Source: Microcaldota archaeon (lineage in GTDB: Archaea > Micrarchaeota > Micrarchaeia > Micrarchaeales > Micrarchaeaceae). Taken from it: a DNA stretch of 6,511 bases. The notes beneath the pieces are model-generated. The model was not told the DNA's origin, did not search any database, and worked only from the letters and a program-made list of their open reading frames with translations. This document shows, piece by piece, positions 1 through 6,300 of this stretch. Numbering within the stretch: position 1 is the stretch's first letter; each line of letters opens with the position of its first letter. Made by a program: the position numbers and the translations under genes. Where the stretch lies: positions 1 through 6,511 of the forward strand of contig DUIS01000034.1 of the NCBI GenBank assembly GCA_013330215.1, read 5' to 3'.

Positions 1-1329
1 GAACTCGTCATAGTTGCTCCTCTCCTTTATCTCCCTGGCTATGCTCTTGTCCAGGAGCGCCTTTGCCTCTTCAGGTTTGTAATTGCCAAGCAGCCAGCCA
101 AGCTTTACGTATGCCGCTTCCGCAGTCATGTCCTCGCAGTATATGACGCCAAGCGCGCTTATCTCGCGCATCTTGCTGTAGACATTCTTGCTCACCCTGC
201 CGTACATGCATTGGGACGTAAGCCCCACTACGACGCCCTTCTTTACCGCGCTGTCAAGTTTGTCCAGCCACGAGAACTGCTCATGCGTCCTCCCGCCGGG
301 AAGGTTGCCAAGGCCTGTGCCTTCTATGATTATGCCTTTGTATCCCTTCTTGACGTAGAAGTCAATCACTTCCGGATCGCTGTTTGGGAAGCTCTTTAGG
401 AGCGCAACTTTTGGCTCGAAGCCCGTCCTCGCATTTACCTTCCCCGAAAACTCCTCCATTATCCTATTGTAATCATTATTGTACGTGATATTCATCTTTC
501 TGTCAACATACGCAATTGCCTTGTCGTTGATTGGTCGGAAGGCATCCCTTCTTGAGGTGTGCATCTTCCTTGCCCGCGTTCCCCTTATGAAGGCGCATTT
601 GTCATCAGAGCTTGAGGCATGCATACATATCCCTACTTCGGCAATATCCGATCTTGCGGCTATCTGCACCGCGCATGAGAGGTTCATAAAGGCGTCGCTC
701 GAGCCCCTGTCACTGCTCCTCTGCGCCCCAGTCACGACAACGGGTGCGTTCAGTTTTTCAAGCATGAACGAGAGCGCGGCTGCGGTGTAGTGCATCATGT
801 CTGTGCCCATTGTTATCACAACACCATGGGCTCCGCTGTCAAGTTCGCTTTTGACCTGTTTTGCCATTGCCTGCCACTCCATATATGTCATATCCTCGCT
901 CCACACGCTGAAGAGGTGCCGCATCGTGACGTTTGCTATCCCTGCAAGTTCCGGGACCTCATATAGGAGTTCTGACGGATCAATGAGCGTGTGCGCCCCT
1001 CCGGTTATGTAGTCTATCTTGCTGCCTATCGTGCCGCCCGTGTATATTATCGAGACTTTTGGAAGGGATTTGCTCGCAACTACGGCCGCCTTCGGAAATG
1101 CTATGGACTTCTTGCCCTGTGCGATCTTTTTGAGCGAGACTTCCTTGCCATAGGCCATCCCTATGTTATATCCACTGTCCAGTTTCACTATGATTATGTC
1201 CTCAGCGCTTACCTCCGCCTTCGGCATGAGCTCCCCCTCGGCGCTGTATTCCTTCGACTCGATCTTAATCCTGTCCCCTACCTCTATCTTGCTGTTCTTG
1301 AAGATCTTAAGCAGTTCATCAGAGTACAC
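1..1329 (-). CDS. gatD: Glu-tRNA(Gln) amidotransferase subunit D (3' end cut by window edge)
   Basis: GatD is the asparaginase-like subunit of archaeal GatDE. It releases ammonia from glutamine, and GatE uses that ammonia to convert Glu-tRNA(Gln) to Gln-tRNA(Gln) in the cytoplasm. The 443 visible residues run in frame without a stop to the window edge. The final NYDEF resembles the usual GatD C-terminus, so only a few codons are probably missing. Residues about 15-60 form the GatD-specific N-terminal domain (VGDRIKIE, KLDSGYNIG). The asparaginase-like domain follows: TGGTIGS at 97-103, MGTDMM at 174-179, GAQRSSDRGSSDAF, RGTRARKMHTSRRDAF around 249-264, GTGLGNLPGG, and TSQCMYGRV near the end. 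Predicted catalytic residues Thr100, Thr176, Asp177 and Lys255 are all present. The usual HGTDTM motif has Met for His (174) and Met for Thr (178). The start is a GTG chosen because AGGTG lies 5 nt upstream and because it puts the catalytic Thr close to its position in characterised GatD. The gene lies 8 nt after the methylthiotransferase stop and is probably translationally coupled to it. A partner gatE is not in the window. Confidence 0.95.
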   Translation of the reverse strand, partial: MYSDELLKIFKNSKIEVGDRIKIESKEYSAEGELMPKAEVSAEDIIIVKLDSGYNIGMAYGKEVSLKKIAQGKKSIAFPKAAVVASKSLPKVSIIYTGGTIGSKIDYITGGAHTLIDPSELLYEVPELAGIANVTMRHLFSVWSEDMTYMEWQAMAKQVKSELDSGAHGVVITMGTDMMHYTAAALSFMLEKLNAPVVVTGAQRSSDRGSSDAFMNLSCAVQIAARSDIAEVGICMHASSSDDKCAFIRGTRARKMHTSRRDAFRPINDKAIAYVDRKMNITYNNDYNRIMEEFSGKVNARTGFEPKVALLKSFPNSDPEVIDFYVKKGYKGIIIEGTGLGNLPGGRTHEQFSWLDKLDSAVKKGVVVGLTSQCMYGRVSKNVYSKMREISALGVIYCEDMTAEAAYVKLGWLLGNYKPEEAKALLDKSIAREIKERSNYDEF

Positions 1330-1334
1330 ATGCA

Positions 1335-1339
1335 CACCT
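1335..1339 (-). promoter_or_regulatory. Shine-Dalgarno site of gatD, overlapping the upstream stop codon
   Basis: Read on the minus strand this is AGGTG, 5 nt before the GTG start of gatD. It matches the archaeal anti-SD core. It shares bases with the TAG stop of the preceding gene (minus-strand TAGGTG), so a ribosome finishing the methylthiotransferase stops on the gatD binding site. This fixes the gatD start over another in-frame GTG two codons upstream. Coupling itself is inferred. Confidence 0.7.
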
Positions 1340-2603
1340 ACGCATACAGTACATTTGCGGATGCAGATTTTATAAGCACATCCATTACCGAGCCAATTCC
1401 TATCTCCTCGCCCTTCGGGACCACCACCTGCTTGTATCCCTGCGTTCTTCCGTTGAAAGACTTATCATTGGATTCGGTAATTATAAGATTAAGCCTCTTG
1501 CCTATAAACCTATCGTTTAGCTCATGTTGCACCGATCTCACCACCCTCGAAAGCTTTATGCTCCTCAGGTTTACGGTCTCGCTCTCATGCTGCTTGAGTT
1601 TTGATGCGGAGGCATGCGGTCTTGCGCCGAACCTTGATATGTTTGTCACATCTGGCTTAGTCCTTTTTATGAATTCTACGGTTTCCTCGAAATCAGAATC
1701 CGTCTCGGTAGGGAATCCGACTATTATATCGGTCTCTATCGTTATACCGGGGATGCGCCCTCTTAATTCCTTTACGTAAGCATCGAATTCCTCTATGTTG
1801 CAGTCCCTTTTCATCTTCCGAAGCACCATGTTGCTTCCTGACTGCACCGGAAGATGCACGAAGCTATAGAACCTCCCGGTATTCTTCAACTGCTCTACAA
1901 GTTCGTCGAAGTACCGTCCAAGGTGCTCGGGGTTGAGCATGCCTATCCTCACCTTGAAGTCCCCGTCGATTGCGGCTATCTTCGCCATAAGCTCAGCCGC
2001 ATTCGTCTTCCTGTCAATACCGTATGCGCCCATGTCCTGGGATGTGAGCTGCACCTCCCTTGCGCCATTCATCACGCTGTTCCTTATCGCATTGAGTATA
2101 AGCTGCTCCGGGAAGCTGTTCAATGGCCCCCGCGCGAACTTTGTCTCGCAAAAGCTACAACTAGAACTGCAGCCATCATTCACCCCTATCTTCGCTATTA
2201 TGCTTTTTGTTGGTTCAAGGAGTGCAAGCCTCTCAGATTTCTTGTAAGTGTTTAAAACTGTTCTTTTGCCCTTTGCGGCATCAAGCGCCACGTCAGCGAT
2301 CCTGTCGGTGTTCGGCGTCGTCACGATGCTTGCGTTAGGTGCGTATTTCTCTATCAGATCCTGGTTTGCGCCAGCCATGCAGCCGGTCACTACCACTTTC
2401 CTCCCAGCACTGTCAAGGTTGTTCAGCTTGTAGAGTATCTTCTGCGCCGTTGCCTTCTTGACAGTGCAGGTGTTCACAACGACAACATCAGCATCTCCGT
2501 CCCTTTCAGCAATTTTTATACCCTCTCTATTCATTACCGATGAGATTATCTCGCTGTCTGCCTGGTTGAGCGTGCAGCCATATGTCTGTATGTGAACCTT
2601 CAT
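1338..2603 (-). CDS. tRNA t6A37 methylthiotransferase (CDKAL1/e-MtaB-like radical SAM enzyme)
   Basis: This 421-residue enzyme is predicted to add a methylthio group to t6A at position 37 of ANN-decoding tRNAs, giving ms2t6A and stabilising codon pairing. All three domains of the family are visible. The N-terminal UPF0004 domain has YGCTLNQADSE and three cysteines (Cys10, Cys46, Cys75) expected to bind one 4Fe-4S cluster. The radical SAM domain has a CxxxCxxC motif at Cys145, Cys149 and Cys152 (CSSSCSFC) for the SAM-binding cluster. A C-terminal TRAM domain for tRNA binding covers about 360-421 (RTQGYKQVVV). The YGCTLNQ signature and overall length fit the archaeal/eukaryotic e-MtaB branch rather than bacterial MiaB or RimO; this subfamily choice is from recall, not a search. 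The ATG start lies directly before the first conserved residues, and its ribosome site is weak (minus-strand GGTAG close to the ATG). It is the first gene of a two-gene operon with gatD. Confidence 0.93.
   Translation of the reverse strand: MKVHIQTYGCTLNQADSEIISSVMNREGIKIAERDGDADVVVVNTCTVKKATAQKILYKLNNLDSAGRKVVVTGCMAGANQDLIEKYAPNASIVTTPNTDRIADVALDAAKGKRTVLNTYKKSERLALLEPTKSIIAKIGVNDGCSSSCSFCETKFARGPLNSFPEQLILNAIRNSVMNGAREVQLTSQDMGAYGIDRKTNAAELMAKIAAIDGDFKVRIGMLNPEHLGRYFDELVEQLKNTGRFYSFVHLPVQSGSNMVLRKMKRDCNIEEFDAYVKELRGRIPGITIETDIIVGFPTETDSDFEETVEFIKRTKPDVTNISRFGARPHASASKLKQHESETVNLRSIKLSRVVRSVQHELNDRFIGKRLNLIITESNDKSFNGRTQGYKQVVVPKGEEIGIGSVMDVLIKSASANVLYA
1368..1376 (-). promoter_or_regulatory. 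Possible internal TATA box for gatD
   Basis: The minus-strand sequence CTTATAAAA lies inside the last codons of the methylthiotransferase gene. It resembles an archaeal TATA box. A transcript starting about 26 nt downstream would begin near 1346 and give gatD a short leader that includes its AGGTG site. The match may be chance, because the same bases encode ordinary residues (VLIKS) of the upstream protein. Confidence 0.3.
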
Positions 2604-2640
2604 GAACTACCAACACATTTAAGAGCTATTTGCAAAGAAA

Positions 2641-2650
2641 ACTATAAAAG
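2641..2650. promoter_or_regulatory. Shared divergent TATA-box region
   Basis: The stretch ACTATAAAAG reads as a TATA box on the plus strand (CTATAAAAG). On the minus strand it reads as CTTTTATAGT, so one site could serve both operons. Plus-strand use places the start of transcription near 2670-2673, giving an almost leaderless mRNA for the pyrophosphohydrolase at 2681. A purine-rich BRE-like run (GCAAAGAAA) precedes it on that strand. Minus-strand use places transcription near 2620, leaving about 16 nt before the methylthiotransferase ATG, but no good BRE is seen on that side. The plus-strand call is therefore the stronger one. Confidence 0.5.
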
Positions 2651-2680
2651 GGAGAACTGTGCAATTGGTGTGTGGGGTTC

Positions 2681-3046
2681 ATGGCATACTCTGAAGCAAC
2701 GCTGGAACAGTTAAAGGAAGAGATAAGGCAATTCTGCGAGGAGCGCGACTGGGACAAGTATCACGCACCAAAGGAACTCGCCATCGGCCTTGTAGTAGAA
2801 GCCTCAGAACTGCTTGAACATTTCCTGGCAATGTCTGAGGAGGAGCAACTGGAAGCACTAAAGGACCCTAAGAAAGGCAAGGAGATACGTGACGAGTTGG
2901 CAGATTCGCTCTACTGGGTATTGAGATTCTCACAAAAGTATGGAATAAATCTGACCGAGGCCCTACATTCAAAGATGGAACAGAACAGGAGAAAATATCC
3001 TATAGACAAAGCAAAAGGATCGAACAAGAAGTACACCGAGTTGTGA
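2681..3046 (+). CDS. MazG-like nucleotide pyrophosphohydrolase (DCTPP1/RS21-C6 type)
   Basis: This 121-residue protein is an all-alpha NTP pyrophosphatase of the MazG-like superfamily. The family hydrolyses (d)NTPs, often non-canonical ones or dCTP, to the monophosphate and pyrophosphate, which cleans the nucleotide pool. The metal-binding motif is visible: Glu40 and Glu43 in VVEASELLE, then Glu72 and Asp75 in RDELADSLYWVL. The N-terminal CEERDWDKYHAPKELA and the C-terminal NRRKYP and KKYTEL elements closely resemble vertebrate DCTPP1 and its bacterial relatives, including the usual single-domain length. I chose the ATG at 2681 over an in-frame GTG three codons upstream, because the shared TATA box would start transcription at about that GTG. 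A G-rich stretch (TGGGG) ends 3 nt before the ATG, and GGTG lies 10 nt before it. It is the first gene of the plus-strand group. The preferred substrate cannot be read from the sequence. Confidence 0.9.
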   Translation: MAYSEATLEQLKEEIRQFCEERDWDKYHAPKELAIGLVVEASELLEHFLAMSEEEQLEALKDPKKGKEIRDELADSLYWVLRFSQKYGINLTEALHSKMEQNRRKYPIDKAKGSNKKYTEL

Positions 3047-3060
3047 GGGCTGTAGGAAAG

Positions 3061-3068
3061 TATTTTAA
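3061..3068 (+). promoter_or_regulatory. Possible promoter (BRE/TATA) for the zinc-finger gene and ileS
   Basis: TATTTTAA follows directly after a purine-rich GGAAAG that could act as a BRE. Initiation about 26 nt downstream, near 3091, would leave a leader of about 15 nt containing the AGGTG site of the next gene. It lies in the 59-nt gap between the pyrophosphohydrolase stop and the zinc-finger start. Read-through from the upstream gene is equally possible. The short T-run could also help terminate the upstream transcript. Confidence 0.35.
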
Positions 3069-3095
3069 TCTCCTGATACAGATAACTGATGTTAA

Positions 3096-3100
3096 AGGTG
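3096..3100 (+). promoter_or_regulatory. Shine-Dalgarno site of the zinc-finger gene
   Basis: AGGTG ends 5 nt before the ATG at 3106, the same site and spacing as for gatD. It decides this start over an in-frame GTG at 3043 that would overlap the upstream stop and add 21 residues with no zinc-finger character. Confidence 0.75.
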
Positions 3101-3105
3101 TAATT

Positions 3106-3330
3106 ATGACATTTCTGTGCGAAAGATGCAAGGACGAGATGTACAGGGGCGAAACATGCAACTACTGCAACAGGAAGATATGCAGCAACTGCATGAAGAG
3201 CTCGATGCGCGTTCAAAAGGTCACTAGGCTTGTGATATGCAAGGACTGCTGGGGCAACATGAAGAAGAGGACGGCGTTCAAGAACAAGAAGGGAGACACG
3301 AAGCAGCAGGTGGCAGAGGTCCGCGAATAG
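3106..3330 (+). CDS. Small four-CxxC zinc-finger protein, FYVE-like cysteine spacing, function unknown
   Basis: I do not recognise this 74-residue protein as a named family. It has eight cysteines in four CxxC pairs: Cys5/8 (CERC), Cys18/21 (CNYC), Cys26/29 (CSNC) and Cys45/48 (CKDC). The spacing is CxxC-x9-CxxC-x4-CxxC-x15-CxxC followed by an aromatic residue (Trp49). That fits a cross-brace finger binding two zinc ions and closely matches the FYVE-domain layout. The basic RRHHCR lipid-binding motif of true FYVE domains is absent, so PI3P binding is not predicted. Residues 50-74 form a Lys/Arg-rich tail (MKKRTAFKNKK) that could touch nucleic acid. No signal peptide or membrane segment is visible. 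The gene ends 13 nt before ileS, so the two are probably co-transcribed. A role in translation, or as an RNA- or protein-binding adaptor, is only inferred from that neighbourhood. Confidence 0.8.
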   Translation: MTFLCERCKDEMYRGETCNYCNRKICSNCMKSSMRVQKVTRLVICKDCWGNMKKRTAFKNKKGDTKQQVAEVRE

Positions 3331-3343
3331 CTCTGTGGGTTCC

Positions 3344-6300
3344 ATGCTAGACATAAAAAGCAGGGAAGAAGAGGTATTAAAATATTGGACTGAGCACAGC
3401 ATTGACGACAGCGTAAGAAAGAAGAATTCCGGCGGCAAAAAGTTCTATTTCCTTGACGGACCTCCCTATGTAACGGGAGAGCTCGCCGCGCACCACATAT
3501 GGGTCGAGACCATAAAGGACCTGGTGCTCCGCTACAAGCGGTACAGAGGCCTAAAGGTCCACGACAGGGCTGGCTTCGACGTCCACGGCCTCCCGACCGA
3601 GGTGAAGGTGGAGAAGATGCTCGGCGTAACCTCGAAGAGGGACATAGAGGAGCGGATAGGCATAGACAGGTTTGTCGCGGAATGCAAAGCGTATGCAGGC
3701 GGGCAGGCAAAGGGCGCGATAGATTCGTACATCCGGTTCGGCTCCTCATTGGACTTCAAGAACGTCTACCTGCCCTACGAGAACTACTACATAAGCAACG
3801 GCTGGTTCATATTCAAGGAGCTCTACAAGAAGAAGCTCTTGTACAAGGGGCTGGCGCCTCTTGCCTACTGCCCAAGGTGCGAGACTGTGCTCTCTGCGCA
3901 GGGCCCGGAGGTAGAATACGAGGACACCACAGACTCATCACTTTACATAAGGTTCAAGGTCGACCTCCACAGGAGCAAAGACGCGAAAATAAAACTTGAC
4001 GCTAACACATACCTTGTGGTATGGACCACAACCCCGTGGACGCTTCCATCAAACATGGCTATAGCAGTAAATCCCAAGGAACTTTATGTGATTGCGAGCA
4101 CGGGCCACGAGCACTACATAGTGGCCAAGGAGAGGCTTGAGGCTTTTGCCAGTGCCACTGACCTGAGCCTTGTTATAAGCTCGGAGTTCTACGGCAGCGA
4201 GCTTGAGCGCATCTACTACATAAGCCCGCTTGAGAAGGAGGTGCCAATCCAGAAGACATTCGCAAGGTACCACAGGGTTATACTGAGCGAGGGCTTCGTG
4301 AGCATAACCGAGGGCACGGGGCTTCTTCATGTCGCGCCAGGCCACGGCCCTGAGGACTTCAAGTTGGGCAAGCAGAACGGCATGCCAGCATTCTCACCCA
4401 TAGACGCGCACGCCGAGTATACGGAAGAGGCAGGGGTATTCGGCGGCCTGAAGGTCCCGGCAGAGGCGAACACAGGGGTGCTTGAAAAGCTCAAGGAGAA
4501 CCACGCAATACTGTTCGAGGGCACGCTGAGGCACAGCTACCCGCACTGCTGGCGCTGCCACAGCAAGCTGATATACAGGGCAACAGAGCAGTGGTTCGTC
4601 AACGTGCAGAAGATAAAGAAGAAGATGCTCAAGGAGAACACCAAGATAATATGGCATCCTGCTGCTGCTACCGACTGGTTTGCCGATGCTGTCGCCAATT
4701 CGCCAGACTGGTGCGTCTCGAGGCAGAGGTACTGGGGAGCCCCGCTACCGGTGTGGGCATGCGACAAGTGCGACGCGGTCGAGGTGATGGGCTCGTCAAA
4801 GGAGCTAATGGAGAGGGCAGGGCTTGAGAGCGAGCTATTCGACCTGCACAGGCCCTATGTCGACAGGGTCACCTTCGGATGCAAGAACTGCGACGGCAGC
4901 ATGAAAAGGGTTCCAGACATATTCGACGTATGGTACGATGCGGGGATATCGCACACCGCAAGCCTGCGCGCCGGCGAGTTCGAAAAGCTCTTCCCGGCCG
5001 ACTGGATAACAGAGAGCAGGGACCAGATACGCGGATGGTTCTCGGTGCTTCTGCGTACAAGCGTAGCGGTATACGGCAAAACCTCATTCAAGCGCGTCAA
5101 CATAGGGGGCATGATAAAGGACGAGCTTGGCCAGCAGATGCACAGGCACCTGGGCAACACAGTGTCCGTGACAGAGCTGCTTGGGATAGTCTCTGCGGAC
5201 GGCTTCAGGCTCTGGTGCGCAAGCCATCCTAGGTGGTTGGAGCTCAAGCTCAAGAGCAACGAGCTCACAGAGGCGGACAGCAACATAATGACGATTTACA
5301 ACGTTGCAAACCTTGTCAAGGAGTTTGCGCTTCTCTCGAACAACGACATAAAAAAACTCAGGAAGCCATCGCCCGCGAAGCTCCAGACCGAGGAGCGTTG
5401 GATCCTCTCAAGGCTCAATACGCTGATAGAGGAGACAACATCGAACATGGAGAACTACTATGTCGATGTCGCGGTGAAGGACATACGCGATTTCATACTT
5501 GAGGACCTGAGCAGGTTCTATCTCAAGTTCGCGAAGCAGCGCGCCGAGACCGAGAACAAGGCAGGGCTCAAGAGGATATCCAACATAACTGCATACGTGC
5601 TGCACAGGGCGCTGGTGCTCGCCTCCATAGTTGTGCCATTCGCCGCCGAGAGCATGTATAGGGAGCTCTTCGGCGTGAAGGATGAAAGCATATTCATGGG
5701 CGGATGGCCAAGGCCCGACAAGAAGTTCATAAACAAGGCGCTCGAGGAGGACTTCGCCGTGCTGAAGGAATCAGCGAATGCGATACTCTACCTGAGGGAG
5801 CAGAGGAACGCAAAGCTCAGGTGGCCGATAAAGGAGGCAACGATAGAGACGAGCAGCGATTCCGTAATCGCGTCTCTGGAAAGGGTGAGCAACCAGCTCG
5901 CGATGTACACCAACTCCAAATCCATAAAGATACTTAAGGGCAGCGCCTCAGCAAAGGAGGTGAAGCCCCTGTTCCAGGCACTAGGCCCAGCATTCAAGGA
6001 GAATGCGCAGGCGGTAGCAGATGAACTCAAGAAGCAGAACGCCAACGCGGTTGAGAAGGAGATAGACGCAAGCGGCTACTTCAGGCTCCATACCAGCAAG
6101 GGCACATTCGACATAAAGCCCGGGCAGTTCAACATAGTGGAGAATGTGAAGTCAGAGAAGGGCGCGTCTGCAAGATACAAAAATACGGACCTCTACTTTG
6201 ACATAGACACGGAGCTGACCGGGGAGATAAGGGAGGAACTTGTTACAAGGGAGTTCATAAGAAGGGTGCAGGTCATGAGGAAGGAGCTATCGCTCACAAG

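Noticed and set aside
991..1779. 262-codon plus-strand open frame
   Set aside because: It is antisense to gatD and the methylthiotransferase, whose frames carry unmistakable catalytic motifs. Its translation shows no domain and is composed of mirror-codon residues.
2672..2680. GTG at 2672 as the start of the pyrophosphohydrolase
   Set aside because: It would coincide with the predicted transcription start and add only three residues. The ATG at 2681 directly precedes the family-like N-terminus.
2681..3046. The DCTPP1-like C-terminus (KKYTEL) as a sign of eukaryote-to-archaeon transfer
   Set aside because: The same ending is common in bacterial and archaeal members of the family as I know it, so it carries no transfer signal.
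3043..3105. GTG at 3043 as the start of the zinc-finger protein
   Set aside because: It overlaps the upstream stop, lacks its own ribosome site and adds 21 residues without zinc-finger character. The ATG at 3106 has AGGTG at ideal spacing.
3047..3105. A small RNA gene or structured terminator in the 59-nt gap
   Set aside because: I see no convincing inverted repeat or tRNA-like elements, only an A/T-rich stretch better read as a promoter.
3335..3343. GTG at 3335 as the start of ileS
   Set aside because: It adds three residues right after the upstream stop, and the ATG at 3344 precedes the conserved IleRS N-terminus.
2911..3749. Two minus-strand open frames of about 175 codons opposite the zinc-finger gene and the ileS start
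   Set aside because: Both are shadows of well-supported plus-strand genes. Their long cysteine-, leucine- and arginine-rich translations are what the antisense frames of this codon usage give.
3485..5149. A frameshift or pseudogene as the reason for the altered IleRS motifs
   Set aside because: Residues on both sides of AAHH and QMHRH align with IleRS in the same frame, there is no internal stop, and the remaining motifs to the C-terminus are intact.
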